Notes under the pieces: generated by a model
What the model saw: only the letters and a program-made list of their open reading frames with translations
Told to the model about the DNA's origin: nothing
The model's database searches: none
Shown: positions 21,590 to 36,034 of the stretch, piece after piece
Position numbering within the stretch: the first letter of the stretch is position 1
Layout of the letters: every line of letters starts with the position of its first letter
Program-made: the position numbers and the translations under genes
Assembly (NCBI GenBank): GCA_948099385.1
Contig: CANUEZ040000029.1
Span: 2,077,501-2,141,500, forward strand
Length of the DNA stretch: 64,000 nt
Reading direction: 5' to 3'
Source: Fasciola hepatica
Taxonomy: Eukaryota > Platyhelminthes > Trematoda > Plagiorchiida > Fasciolidae

Positions 21590-23138
21590 ACGCGTTCGGA
21601 GGCACCCAGTATTTCATCTTCTACAGGACCAAAAACAACAACAAGAATTTTGTGTATCAACAGGGCTAATGCATTACATCTTGTTCAGGTCAATTTATTT
21701 GGATCAAGTCAGTCAACTATCTGGATAAAAGACTGAAAATTGCCGTCTGAGAAATACAACAAATATTAGGTCAACACTTAGACTGAAGTCAAGTAGACAC
21801 TGGCATCACGGAAAGCACAGACCGTAACGCGAAAGAACATCAAACTAGTCCTAAGTGACACAATTGTGGTTTCTGGATTCAGTATCAATGTTCCAACCCA
21901 AAACAGGCAAGCAGGATAACAAAAATTCAAAAAACGTCCAAGTATTGACTGGCCGTATAGCTTCCCTTTATGACGGTAACCGTACATGATTTCATAGAAG
22001 ATAGCTACAATTTCCAGCTGATTCATTGTCAAGTGATTTAATTCAACTACAACCGAAGTAAAGTAAGAAATTCCGGTATAGCTATCTTGATTACTTGTCG
22101 CGAGTCTGAGTCGAGTATTTTTGCTCGTGAGCAGTCCCGTTATGCCGAACGTATTTCCCGTCAAAACGTCTCCTGGAGTGAGTGTGAGTGTTCCAAACTT
22201 ACAGTAAACTCACAACCGCTGTAAGGACATTCCAAAGTAATTTCATAGTGTAAACTCCGTAGACTTTGACTACTGCCGAGATGACAGTAGTGGAGCTGTA
22301 TACGTGAATAACCCTGCTGCATGCGGTGTTCAACGGAGCGACCACATGCAGATCAACAGTTGACCAAGAGACGGCATGAAAAATGTTCAGAGGAACCAGT
22401 ATCTGAAGGACGCTCACACTGATATGACAGCGCACTATCAACAGTAGCAATCCTCAGAACACGAGTGGTAGGTGAACAAACTGTTTCAGGAATTTCACCT
22501 ACTAAGTAGAATGAACTGATGACACGAGGGGCAGGAACGAGATGATAGTTGGTCACTGGTTCGATTTCGGCTCTCCATTGCTACTCTCAGGCGTGATGCA
22601 GTCGACTATCGGTCAGAAACATTAGATTTATCGGACTAATCGTTTTTCGCACGAAGTTCAAGCTTTGAGAGACAGATGGTAATTAATTCGGCAGTTCCTA
22701 GTATCCAAACACCAGTTTTTCAGCATTTGAAAATATAGTCACGCACGAGCAGATAGACTTCCTTCTCCCGTGTAGTGAATGAAAATCATTGTTTGGTATC
22801 ACTCTCCTTCGTATAGCTATGAAACCCATCCACCTCATAAGTCCACTTTGTGTTTGCACCAACAATGAGAAACGAAATTTCCGGCAAATCACGCTTCTCT
22901 GTCGCAACATGAAATTTTTACAGCCTTTCCAATCAACTGCGGCCAATGTGGTCTACCACTGTGTCACAAAATCGACCTGAAAATCCTAACCGCAGGCAAA
23001 GAACAAGCTTATCAATCACGCGAAGGACAGAATCCCCTGTTATCCAATTTATCGAAACAGATATAAATCACGAGATCCAAACATGAAGCTTATTTATCGC
23101 TGAAAGCCAACGGCTCCGGTACTGGAATGCGCAACGTT

Positions 23139-23140
<2 letters not shown>
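21590..23140. other. No supported gene
   Basis: A 128-codon minus frame at 21778-22164 and smaller minus frames to 22946 are open but have no clear splice pair. A B-box-like ggttcgatttcgg occurs at 22558-22570, shared with 41986-41998, without a good A box. Confidence 0.4.

Positions 23141-23144
<4 letters not shown>

Positions 23145-23228
<84 letters not shown>
23145..23228 (+). repeat. (AT)42 microsatellite
   Basis: An uninterrupted run of 42 AT units. Self-complementary, so able to form hairpins or cruciforms, and a likely source of length polymorphism. Confidence 0.98.
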
Positions 23229-23229
<1 letters not shown>

Positions 23230-23230
<1 letters not shown>

Positions 23231-26200
23231 GTAGTCATGACTACGTTCTAAGTAGCTCTACATGTTTAGCCTCAAACGTGATTGCATGCAAAAAGCAATT
23301 TCAAGTTCAAGAAAATTGTGTGCGGCGAGAAGTACGGAAAAGTAGTGGGGTTGCCTTTAGGTCCACTCTTTTCAAACAGATTGGTATGAGACCTGGAGAG
23401 TAGTGTCCTTGAGACCTTTACTCAAAAGTGGACATAATATAGGCGATGTGGCTGAAGTTTTCTCACTGATGATATAAAAGACATTAGAAATGTTGAGCAA
23501 CTGGACGCATTTTGACGAGAAGGGATTTACCAGATACCATCCGTGGATATGAGATCAAAGCACTACTTAGATTACGCAGTACCGTCATCGATTGATTGGA
23601 AGCTTAAGTGAAAAAACCGGTGAAACTTCTCAGAGTAATGAATGGAATGTCTATTTAGCCCTGCTCTCGGAACTTCTCATAAACAGCATGACATTTCATT
23701 CTATTTCCGTGCATGAGCACCGTGGAAAGAGCATGGCCACAAAGGATTATTGCACTAACAGGGAATAACAGGCAATTATGAGCCTGATACTTATAGAAGA
23801 GAACAATCTGAGATTCTAATAGATCAAACCTGCAATCCATCTGGGAATATAGTGTATTGCTGTCGACCACCAAAGCTGACTGATTTTGATGGTGGGATCC
23901 ATAAATTACACCACCAAAGCAATTAACAAATGCCCATATCACCCGAGCACCGATCGAAACACATGGAAGTTGATTAAATCTATCACGGATCGAGTCGGTG
24001 AGAACCGACTGTTCGTCGATCTGTATACTCATAAAGATATCTCCCTTGCAATCATTTTTGTTCTGAAGAAATAAATGAATAGGTGAGAATAATTTATTAT
24101 TGTACTAAAATTCCTTGGAAGTTATAAATGAATGCGACAATGATATAGGCGCACCGGCGAAACACATGAGTAGATGCCGCAAAGAAAGTATGCATGTCCG
24201 CTAAGATTTTCCAAGAAGCTTGTGTACATCCAACCGAAATACCATTGGAAAATGACGAGTGGTGACAGATGTACAGGTTTCCCGAGCTCATGATGATGAC
24301 CAATTGGCGATCCACGCAGTGTGACACTCAAGTGACAACTCCATATCGCCACATCCGTCAGGCGGGCAGAACTGGTTGACCAAAAGTGAAGCTTCGAAAT
24401 ATTTTGAAGGTTGACCTAATGAACTGGTGAAAAACCGTTCCCATTATTGAATAACTTCAATGTCACCGGTGAACGTATTCAGTAGTCATCCATTATTAAA
24501 TTGGTAACAATTATCACGGAAAATGTCATATCGGACGGATGATTGACATTCACAACATGATGTGGGCAAGCACTTTTCTCTCCATAGAATATTATTTGAA
24601 GGACTGAGCAAAAGATTCATCTGTGTGTCGATTCATAAATGTTTCATATCTGATCAACCAGTGGAGCCATTGATCATCAGGAACCATCAATCACTGTTGC
24701 TGATGTAATTCGAGCGACTGATAGTCATCATGTAGACTATTCAGGATAAGCCATGGAAATTATAATCAGAATATTCCACCGGATCTGTTGAGACTCAATT
24801 GGGACTCAATGATTATTGTGAACGAGTCGGATAGAACAGATATGCATTCTTACAGGTTAATTTTCAGTGTTACTTTGAGTGTGCATAACATAGCAGAAAT
24901 GCTTTCGTAGAGCTCCAAATCCCGTGCCACTTCAATGTTTTTATTTTAAGAGAGTATTTTTGAAGAGGTAAGACACGATTTCTGCTAGTATTCTTTCCCA
25001 TTAAGGAAGCACCGCGAGTTCTTTGAAAGCACCAATTTAAGTGGGCATAGCTGAAGGAAGGCCCAAATAAACTCCCATGGAAAAACCAAATCATAACACC
25101 CTTCAACTCAAAGTAATGTACCAGCACTTTCAAGGCATTGCGTAGATTGTCATTGCACCACCTCAGAATGATGGATAACCAGTCGCAACATTTCAAGTGG
25201 CATCTTTGTTCTATGCAGTGGAATCTATAGTGTTGTCATCCCGACATGAATTGGGTGAAAACAATCTAGTTAATCAAGCTGTCTTTGAGAACGATGGTGA
25301 TCATTCCCCTCAAATTCGGAGTTCGCACAAGCACATTTGCACTCAATGCATGCACATTGAATTGTTCATTTTTTTTATCCTAGTTCGTTTTGTATCACTT
25401 TCTAAGCAGAGTTTATTGCATTTTCAAAGATTATTTCGCTACACTTCTCACGAAAATCCAATTTTGAACGAAGCAGTCATTATTATTATTTTGCGAATAT
25501 AATAATACAAAAGTATCGTCAGTATTGTGAAGCCCTCACCTCTGGCACTACACGTGTACCCATGATCGATAAAATGCTCACTGTCCTAGTTAAGTTTGTA
25601 TCGTGGTATTACTTTGGAAACTTGACCATTCCGTGTTCTCAATACACGAGATCAGTGGTATTTGAACTTCGCCATCTTCTCAGTGCTGACGATATTCGGG
25701 AAGAACATTGGTTCAGTCCAGCTAAAATGAACTGTCGGAGGTGGGGCATACTAATTGAGCAGTCCAATCAAAATAGCCTTTGTAAAACAGCAGCTGTTTT
25801 TCCGTGTGTTGCCCGTCTCCATGTATACTGGTGAAGAATTGTAAAGAATGGTCAGTGCGAAAAATAAAATCAGGAGAAATTAAGCCGGTGAATTTGGCCT
25901 TGGTATGTGAGTTGGGCTTTCCGTTTAGGGATCAAGTGGTCTGGTAAATTGGTGTTTATTAACTGGTTAGAAAGTGGCTCAATTTTGTAACCGAGTAGGC
26001 GCTTGCGTAATTGCACTTCAATAACCTCCTGGATTATATTAACAGCAACTATCTTCTCAGTTCTATCCCATTTGTCGATCGTTCGGATCTCCGGTTAAAG
26101 TTTTTGCATTGATACAATTTCCAGAACCGCCTCACCAAATGCCGAGTAGCGGTTCGTTCGATGTGAACTGATCTGAATGCTAAGCTAGATGAACAATGCA

Positions 26201-27198
26201 AATCAAGCAATAATCTAATAAAACATTGCAGTTGTCACTACTCTGACTTTCTCGCATGTTGCGGTAAAGTACTGGATTAATCTTTCAGTTGGACAATAAG
26301 TGACAAAATGTTAGGTGCCTGATGAGAACCATTGCACTAAATATACTTCCCCGTTGAGAGGAATTTCCTACTGCTCTTATATGAGTTGATATGAAGGTGA
26401 TTGGAATATCCCACACCTTGTCTCACCACTTCCCCTGGGGAGATCGGTAACAAGTGATGATGAATATATTTAATTCAGGCAATCAACAGATAAATATACG
26501 TAATGGAAAATCAAAGTTCCCTCGAACTCAAATATGAGCATGTCTATGAGTTCAAAACCTTCATTTTCGAAATTCCCATTATCCGCCTACCCGAAGTTAC
26601 ACAGGTGTTCCCAGGGTTGTTAACGCACACAAATCAATAATGCAATAGTGAATGTTTTCATTGAAACGGATAACTAACTTACCACTCACCTACTGCTGTT
26701 CCTCACGTTCAGGCTTATCAGGAAGATTATTTATCACTGATGTGTGAACATACTAAAATGCTTATTTCAATAAACCCAGAAAAATAACCGAGTGAAATCG
26801 GGTTTCATCTCAACCCCGAAGCAAGTCTCCATCGGATGACTTCATATTACTTGAATATGGTTGTATACACATTCTGTATGAACAAGAATAATAACCGTCC
26901 TAAGGTCGTTTCAGTCATAAGAATAACCACCACGTGAAACCAGTACAGCACTGCAATATGCACGCGATACAATAATGCAAACGGGAAATATTTTTGAATG
27001 AAATCAGAAAATGGAGAACAGGAGGAAATATCTGATTTACCTATAAATTGTGAAAACACATCACAGTAGATGTCAGCTGCTATTTTTCAAATCAATTTTG
27101 TTCCGCTTTCAAACTTATAATGAAAACATTCAGATATTGGTAGTATAAAACTCTGTAGAACACAGTTATTGGAAGATCTCGGCCTCGGGTCAGCCTAC
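23230..27198. other. No supported gene
   Basis: Several frames of 90-125 codons occur (minus 23655-24032 and 24870-25196; plus 25197-25502 and 25562-25834). The plus frame at 25562 reads most like protein (HLLSADDIREEHWF) but has no donor. The minus frame 26847-27059 is a hydrophobic Phe/Leu/Val-rich stretch, possibly a chance result of AT-rich DNA. Confidence 0.4.
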
Positions 27199-27297
27199 CG
27201 CCGTTAGAAGTGAAACCCATTAGTCTAATCTCGTCGGAGATAAGCGGGTAAATTCCATGATGGCCTGACACATTGACGATGAGGTTTGCAATGCTTT
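27199..27297 (-). CDS. Candidate small exon, unknown protein
   Basis: On the minus strand an acceptor cattttgctag (27298) is followed by 99 bases open to a donor-like G|GTAGGC (intron from 27198). The reading is ESIANLIVNVSGHHGIYP, then LISDEIRLMGFTSNG. The frame continues open to TGA at 27092 if the donor is not used. No family is assigned. Confidence 0.25.
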
Positions 27298-27309
27298 CTA
27301 GCAAAATGA

Positions 27310-30300
27310 ACCGTTAGATGATCGTGTGAAACAAAATCAAACAGACTTTAAATTTCATGGTGACCCATGTCCTCAGAGGTCTAGGAGATTTGTTCTAGTT
27401 TTCATTAGGGTTATTTGGTCGCTGCTAAACATTTAAGCTGCATTTGAAGGTAAACTCAGTGATGGAAAAGCTTTTGATTTATTTCAGTTACACGATATTG
27501 CCACTGATATTGTATGAACGAGGTCAATTTATTCTCCGTTGTTATTTTACAGGGAAAAGTAAGGTTTTCCTCAGCTATGAAAATCACATTCAGATAAATT
27601 GGGTTGGCCTTGTATTAATTGGCCATAAAGTAGTCCTTGTAGAATGAACACAGCTTTGCATTAGAGTGTTGCGCTCTGTGTGTGGGGCAGATTATTCCCA
27701 AAACCGCGATATGCAGCAAATTTCGCTGGTACCTATCAGTATGGTGGACACTGTCAACTTAGTGAAGAATGGCCCGTTGTTACTTATTTCTGCAGGCAAC
27801 CCAAAACTCAGTGAGAAGCATAATTATTGACTATTTTCCAATGGTTCGAAACGTTGTCATGGTCACATTTATGATAAGCGCTCGTAGGAGATGATGATCA
27901 GAATCTGTATCATTCAATAAAAAGAAGATACTTGATTCAAAGCCTCACAACTGATGAGATTGGTCTTTTCGCCTGACGAATTAGGGCAGAGAGTAACATG
28001 TAAACGAGGAAAACAATACAATGTTTGTTGACCAAGTATACCAGGCTTGTGGATGCTTTTTATAATTTCCTAATTAGTAAGCTTGGTTTACCCTAGAAAC
28101 AAACGAAGATAGGTCTTTCGTCGCGTGATTAGTTAAACCATGTGATCTATTTTGATTTGTGGTATATGTCCACGTGTATACATTGTCCAGCTCACTTTGA
28201 AATTATTCAGGCACGTTGACAAGATTCACTTTGCTTATGTGCAAAAATTGAGAAGCAGCAGAGGGTTCATGTAACAAATGTCAAATTCCCATGGATGGTC
28301 TCATGCAGAAGAAAAAAGGCTTCGAGTATATTTAGTATAACTTGAATGTATCCCAATAAGGAATGATACCTCACCGATGAAACTTACTGCTGCCTTTACC
28401 AGGTACAACAAGAGGACGGTATTTTTCGAACGAAAGCGCTAAAGATCCATATGACAACATCTCTTCTGTTCCAAGTATTTTCTGCTACATTTTCTCTCAA
28501 TTCAACAGAAATATCTGAATTCATGTGTTTTGGAAGATGCGTCAAGAACGATGAAGTGTGTACGCATCTGAAGTCAAGTTACAGAAGAATAGAGTAGCTG
28601 AGTACATGAAATCCCATGATCTTACGGTTCTCATGAATATATTTCTTGAAAATCTCACCTATGGCGGATCATTTTAGCTGCGCACTCCTTCACAGCCGAG
28701 TCGTGCAGATGAACCATATCTTTTGGGATTTTGTTCACATGTAATAATCGCTACTGCATCAGTGGATCCACATAGTTTTATGACCGTAACTTGTTTTCGA
28801 GAGTGACCTTTTTATGGCTTTGGTTTGCAAATTGCATAATCATCTATTGATAGAACTCCCAACATGACTTTTCGAGATCTGTGGGGTTGATCTTTATGAA
28901 GGACGTATTTTAATTGGTGCTTCTCATACTTTAGATACATTATCACAAACAGAATTAAACGGCACCAGTTGAGGGCAAAACCCTCAATGGATTCTAAAAT
29001 TCATCGAGAGTTTCCTAACTTTACCAAATATTCCACTGCTTTCCCTCGAACAATGAATTTCTGTGAGAGGTAATAGACCCCAGGTGTGGTAGATGTTCAG
29101 TGTTTCTCTCTAGTTCTGACACAAAGATATCTATAATTTGAATTCTCTGGACAATTTTGCTGAGTATGTTTGTACGATGTTATCTTGATACTGCTATGTT
29201 TATCGGTATATCCTTGGAAATTATGGAATTTGTTGAGCCGTAAAATTCAGACACATGGTAAAAGAATTCAGAACCAGGTTGCTCCAATAACAATGAAAGT
29301 TATTTGTTGGACACGTGACAGAAATTGAGGTGAACAGAGGCAAAATGTGTGGAATGGGACGTGTATTAGGAAAGAAATTGAAATTCAATCTTGTTTGAAT
29401 CATGTCTACGGAGCAGCAGTGGACCTGTTGATAAATAACAACATCCCACAATGATCTCGTTTATCATTTGAGAGTGCTACTCAATATTATTATTATTATG
29501 AGTAAATGTATGATTTCGTATGCTACTCCTAAGGATGTTTCCTCATTGTGGAACGATATTGAACAAAAACCGACAAGGTGTGTTTATTAGTAGATATGCA
29601 ATCACCAATTACTGAAGTGTTTTAAAAATGAATACTAACATTTTATCACGGTAACCTCAATTGAATCTTGTGAAGCGTGAATGGACAACGAGTTCGTTTG
29701 CGCAGTCACAAGGTGATTTGCAAACGTTGTTTCCGAAAAAGGACTAGTTTTCTATATACGCTCCCCAGGATTCAAATGGGGTTAAATTGATGAACTCGGT
29801 ATAGAATGTTCAAGCAATTAGATGATTGGGCAGGAGAGTACCCGGTGAACAGCAACAACCACGAAACTGTTCTTGTTCTTTCAGGGTAATACAAGAAAGT
29901 ACTGCTTTTATTATTATTGATTCATACTCATTTCAATTTGATCTGTGATGATAAATATATTTCAATGAGTTCCATGCACCATGGTAACAAGAATGTCTCC
30001 TTGGAATAAAATATTTTTGAAACCTAATTAATAATGAAAATTTTGCGTGACAAACTTGCCGATCAATACCGTTTTCCTTTTGTTAGAAACGAATTCCCTC
30101 CAAAATAAATCGGTGTTATCTCCTTGCAAATTATTTTTCGATTACCATAGTAGCTGCAAGTTGAAGATTCTGTGACTGAAAAATGATTGTTTGATTTACA
30201 TAGGACAGCCTTACCACAAACTGAAAATTGCAGGATAGAGTGTAGTGGAACAAGTGACAAGAATCCTTCGAGTGAGATTGGATGCACAAATGATTTCGTC

Positions 30301-30520
30301 TGACCACACCCGGTAAATGTTTAAAATAAATAAAGGTGTACGTTCGTGAATGGCATATGTACTATGACATGAAACATGGGAAAGGAAGTGAACAGCCTTG
30401 AAAATTAGCAGACGGCGTTTGCAGTTCGGAGCTACACTAACGATCATCGTAATATTTGGGAACCACAAGATCACTAATTAAATCATTTCTTGGAAGAAAT
30501 TATGACTGTTATATACATTC
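27310..30520. other. No supported gene
   Basis: Few frames exceed 65 codons. A short (ATT)5 run lies near 29487. No SINE heads were recognised. Confidence 0.5.

Positions 30521-30521
<1 letters not shown>

Positions 30522-30577
<56 letters not shown>
30522..30577 (+). repeat. (TA)n microsatellite
   Basis: About 56 bases of TA units with one TTT interruption. It drives spurious Ile/Tyr frames on both strands (30490-30741 plus, 30509-30775 minus). Confidence 0.97.
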
Positions 30578-30579
30578 CC

Positions 30580-33500
30580 CCATCAAATAACTCTCAAGGC
30601 ACGCTATTACATCACCGAAGGACAAACCATGGATTGTCAAAGTGCAATCGTCATACAGATAAACTTGACACGTTTTATCTGCAGTTGCTGATTCGTACAA
30701 ATGTTTCAACAGGCCGTTCCTATTATCCTCGAACATTTTAGCACACTGGTTCAAAACATAGATAATTTGTATCAATGAGACAACTCTGATGCCTTCTCAA
30801 AATGTCAGTAGTCTTTTTCACTTGACTAACATTTATGGGTTTACAGGTAACATTCCATGCACAAAACTCCCACAATATATCTGTTATCTGGACTGCGCAG
30901 AATCGCAAACTGAACATGTCACGCTTTCTCTCTGTATATCTCATGCAAGTCTCGGAGATGTTGATAATTACGGGATGAAATTTTCAAATTTCCACAGTGT
31001 TCAAACCACTTCATATCTTCAGAATTATACCGTAGTTAGTAGAAACATTTCCTTGTAATCAAGTTCTGGCCAAAAAATCAATAGTTCACTCGTCATTCCC
31101 GGTTGCCGTCCTATTCTTGGAAACTCCGCCGGATGTATAACTCCTAATATGTGTGAATGAAAATTGTTCAAACTGTTGTGTAGAATATACTCAACATGCA
31201 ATCAGACATTCCTTACGTGAAACCTCCAATGAGAATGGGGTTATCCAACTGCCGGATGTCTGCCAACTTAATGACATAGCAACCGGACACCAAAAACAAT
31301 TCACAATGATTTCTCGAATAAAAAGCTTAGCTGAGTTCTACGATAAATTTAGACTGTGGATCATTTGTGTGACTCGGTCGAAAGCCACTGATTATTTCAT
31401 ATTTCTGGGAGTTTTTAAAGCAACTCAGCCTTAAAAACCAGAATGCTCAAATCATTCTGTGAAGGGACCTCTGTTAGGATGTTCATCCGAGCTTTCCCGA
31501 TATCCATGGTAAATCCTAGGTGATTTCTCACAAGGAAAGTGTTTCGTCTTCTAAAAAAGTCCTATGAATTTTTAATTTATCTCATTTTTCGGAACCCAGT
31601 AATTATTTTCTATAAATTACTGACTTGCAAGCATTGTGTAAGCTCATAAATCAAACAAAGAAGTTACATTTTTGGAACTCAGCTCGCTTTGAGCCAATCG
31701 ACAAAGTGGACAAAGTGAGTGTCTACAGATTAAGCCGTCAACCGGATCAGTCAGAGCAATCAAACGAGAATGGCGGTGAAAAGCATCAACCTAATGGCGC
31801 CAGGCACCAGACCAGAACGGAGCAGAAATGGTCTGGCAGCCAGAGAATAGATGTTGGTACTCACTGGTCCAGAAAAGAAGCACATAATAGGTTGTACATG
31901 TTTTGCCGACTGAACTTGTCTGTTTGCTCAAATACAGGTGTTCCTCACTAGTCTTGCCTCCTTCGTTAAAATATGTCCAACACAATTCAAATTTCTACCA
32001 TTCTGCTATCGAGTGAATCCCAAGAAAACCATGAAAAGCAGCACATTTTTACCTATTCTTTCATTAGTCCCATTGTACCAGCTTCTGGTTCATCCATTGC
32101 TAGCCCATTCAAGTGGACCAAAATAGCCGAAGAAAGTACTGAATTTGAAACAATGTGCACCTTTTCTAATTGTTATTCTTGACCACCTGCTTTATGCAGA
32201 AGTGCGTTGTGGACCATTTGCCATGTCAGTAGAAGATAGCATGATGCACTCCGAATCCGAATTTTAATTTAAAGTGAACACAACTGATCGTTTATGTAGA
32301 ATCTCAGTCGTCTTTGATGATTTGTCAACTAAGCTAAATTTACTTGTAGATGAAGAGAGAGAACTTCCCCAAATGTTACGTAAAACTCTACCAATTCCCT
32401 ACCGGAGTGCTCACACACGAGTGAACCTCTTGGAATTGTTTCACCCCGTGGTTTTCTTCTAGTTTATTTGACTTATTTGATAATATCGACCACCACATTT
32501 ACTAGTGGCTGTGAACCCATTACTTCTATTATTCACTTATGAGAGTTTTACCAATTGCTTCTCGCGACTAGGTCGTCGGATCTGATACGACCGTGTGACC
32601 ATGATGATCTTGCAAAGGAGCGCTTGTTTTGCGGAGCTACTGACCCGTTGAAAGAAAGTTACTGAATATATTCTTCAGCGACCAACTTTACAAGGCACTC
32701 CAAAACGATATCAATAATTCAACCTTCAAACTTCTCTGAGAATAAAAGCACAGCGAACTTGTCTTTTTCAATGCAGAGCTACAACTATGTCTTGTGAATA
32801 GACTGCTGGAGTAATGAGACAAATTTCATATCAGAAGATGGGACGGAATCTCACCAAGGCTCTTCTTTCATAACAAAAATGTGAATATTTATTATGTTAT
32901 GGGTCGTTTGGGAAATTATGTTACTGGAATATTTCTTGGAATGGCCAAAGTTCTTGCGAACTTTCGCGTGATCTTTCAAAGTAAATTATCCTTAAATTGA
33001 ACAGTTCAGGATTTGTAACAATAAAGTATTTGCCAATAGGCACCGTAAGAAGGGGAAGTGAAATCACTGGAAGCGTAATTCTGGTCCGTTATGAATCCAG
33101 TTCCTGCGCGACTCTTCTGACAAGAGCCGAACCTCCACTGACTAGGAATTACACCGACAGGTCACACGCATCACGATCATTCGGTACGGTAGGTGTTTCA
33201 TTAAAAACCCGTTTTATGGTTCAGAGTTGACTCGAACCAAACCGTCGCGATTCAGCACAGGTGTCGTGGTAGTAACCTTGGTGATCAACGAAAGGATACT
33301 AGGTGTAAATACATTCATGCTGATCCACACAAACTGAAAGCTTAACGGATTGGCACAGATTCCATCCTTCTCAATGACGAGTTCAGCTTCATTTCACGAG
33401 CAACAAGTTGTATTACAAATTAGGGTAATTCCCAGCATCGACTTAAATATCGCCATCCTTATATAATTAGGTTTATTCAGATGTATCTATTTGACTCGAA

Positions 33501-35403
33501 TTGTGTCTGAATGATATGATAGTTATATACTACCACCGAAAACAAAAGATCAGCAGACTAAAGCGTAAACCACTAATTAGTACATAACAAGACCAAGCAT
33601 TTCTAATAAATGAAGGCATTGGGAGAAGGGAAGTTCAAATTCGTTGTATTTGTTGTTCAGTAAATCTAAGACGAGATACAACTCACCAGACCATAAAATT
33701 GGATAAAGCATGTGGATAAGGTTTTCACGGGATATTCAGCGTTGGCTTCAAGGTGACTGATGCATTGTATTCCCTAACTTGCCGTGTGGAAACTCTTCAT
33801 GATTGTGACACAAACGATAGGCCTGGAATGTTGTCTTTCTACCGCCAGTGCACCAACTAAAACGTCACTATGAATTCAACCGTTTTATTTTATGGATAAT
33901 AATCATTGTTGTTATTACTAATCACCTTGGTGAATCCGAAACCTAACAGCAATCACGAATTATCAAAGACTTACTAATCATAACAGAAATATTACTTTTG
34001 CTAGTATGACCAGCTGTGGATAGACAGTATCAGAATTATCGTTCAGAATGTTTTCAGACACGTCAAGTGACTAAATTCTACAAATATATTAAACAGCTAG
34101 TTATTTTTGGATAGATTTCAATAGCTTAAATACCCAAAAACTATGAGAATATCAATTTTTACCCACCCCGTTTGTTAGATGTGAGTTCATTTCTCGTCAC
34201 ATCGGTAAAATTGGATGTGAGCAGAACTAGTTTTATCTTATTGCAACAAGTCATTGTCTCTCAACGATTATGAAGGTGAAAGTACATCACGAAGTGATAA
34301 GCCGGGGTAATTTCGTGGCTTCCGTAATAAGAGGAAATTGGAAATAGTATGAACACATAAAACCGTATTTTTCTTGGAAAAATCCTACTTGTGTATCTGA
34401 AGAGTGAGTGGATGCCTTTTGAGTGTGCTTCTGATAAACCTTGCCCATCCATTTCAATTTGTTACTTAGATCGAAAACAGGAATTAATTGGCCTCTAAAC
34501 ACTTCCAAGTGCAATCAAATTGTTGAAGCTTTTTCAATTTATTTCTCTTTTACTTCCAATGCAAAGCAGAATCCACATTTTCCATGGTGAATCTAAATCA
34601 CACCTTCTAACAGAAGCTTGGGGGGCATTCGATATGCAATGAGGAATAAATATTTTGTTTGTTCAAACCAAATGTCAAATGCTGCTTATTTTGATATGAC
34701 CTCATTCTTCTCATTTTGCATCAAAGTGACACTTTGAATTTTATAAGCAAACAAAATACCAAACCACAAGTGGAACACTACGGTGAATCGCATGAAACCG
34801 ATAATAAATGGATGATTCAATTCCACCTGTGATCTCACATTGTCACGTCACTCAAGCTAATTCATTTATCACAAACGCCATCATACAACATAGCTTTTCT
34901 ATGAAAATACGAGTTAGGTAGACGTGTAAATAATGTAATACATCACGTCCATCCACGTCCCTACAAGTCTACAAGATTCGGCCAAAAATGGATTTGATAA
35001 ATGCCGCCCAACAGTGTCTTTGAACATAGTCTTAGAATTGCATTGCAATAAGGAATAAACTAACAAATTGACGTTCTTAATTTCATCACAAATCAATGGA
35101 AAATAATCAGATCGGTTTATTCGAAATTCTGCTCATTTGATGTCCGCCTTAATTATGCTCTATTTGTTACAAGCATTTCTGTCTGTATTGAAGCGAATGG
35201 CAAAAGACAAGGCAGTTTCGTTGAAATTATCAGGGAGGGATTTGAATCATTTCGTCAGCCCCGTAGCTGGTAGCAACATTTGCGCTTGACACGAAACTAA
35301 AAGGTGAATAAAATATATCAACAATTTGGGCATTTATTTTAATACCACGATGAACCATTTTTATATACATACCTCTTCCTGGAATCTCTTATGAGCATCA
35401 TAT
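30580..35403. other. No well-supported gene
   Basis: Plus frames at 31153-31434 (94 codons, balanced composition, Cys and charged residues), 31625-31951 and 32274-32462, and a minus frame at 34287-34514, look moderately protein-like. I could not pair them with good acceptors and donors. The 34.3-34.5 kb minus frame contains FMCSYYFQF, faintly like the FCSYLLF of the duplicated exon at 4980-5103. Confidence 0.35.
35236..35300 (-). repeat. tRNA-derived SINE head
   Basis: On the minus strand gattcaaatccc (plus 35238-35249) fits a B box, and ctaccagctacggggctgac (plus 35252-35272) lies where an A box would be. Intermediate quality. Confidence 0.45.
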
Positions 35404-35684
35404 TTGGAACGCAATTTGGGCAAAGCGATAATTTCCAATCAGTTCAGAACTTGTAGTGTGGTCACAGAATTCTGTCAGACACCACTCATAATGAGTCCTT
35501 TGTTTGTGAAGCTGCCCAGCTTTCCCGGCAGACATGTAATGCATCACGCGAAGTCATCTTCCAGCGTTCGTTGGCCCAACGACTACAGTAGCACTGTCGT
35601 GCATTTCTATGAGGGTATTTGTTACAACATCAAAAATACGATTCACACGGAAAACCGCAATTTGAGTGTCCCGCGCTGCCCTAG
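35404..35684 (+). CDS. Candidate exon, unknown protein
   Basis: Ninety-four codons end at a donor-like AG|GTGACA (intron from 35685). The 3' half reads like protein: SSVRWPNDYSSTVVHFYEG, then ICYNIKNTIHTENRNLSV. The 5' boundary is unknown, and no strong acceptor was found within the frame. The function is unknown. Confidence 0.25.
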
Positions 35685-35982
35685 GTGACAAACAAATATA
35701 TATGTAAAGAATACACAAGTTTCAGTGATAAATAGCAACCTGATTAGATTGTTGGGAAATTCGATCGCATGAGAATTCTCTCAGCTATAGTTCTTCTGAG
35801 ACCGTTTTGGTATTTTTTATCAAGTTTCTTCAGCGCAGTTGTTTCACGGTGAACTGTTTACAGAAATAATTGTTTCTTCGTCAGATTCACATATGCCAAC
35901 TGACACAAATGCTCTCGTTATGTTTGACCGCTTACAAACGGGCAACCGATAAAAACCTGTACTTGCCAGGTTCCACGCAAGC

Positions 35983-36022
<40 letters not shown>

Positions 36023-36034
36023 ATATATATATAT
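35983..36034 (+). repeat. (AT)n microsatellite
   Basis: About 52 bases of AT units with one TTT interruption, the third such run in 13 kb. Confidence 0.97.

Noticed and set aside
30490..30775. Ile/Tyr-repeat ORFs on both strands, and a similar one at 35870-36154
   Set aside because: They come from translation of AT-dinucleotide runs, not from genes.
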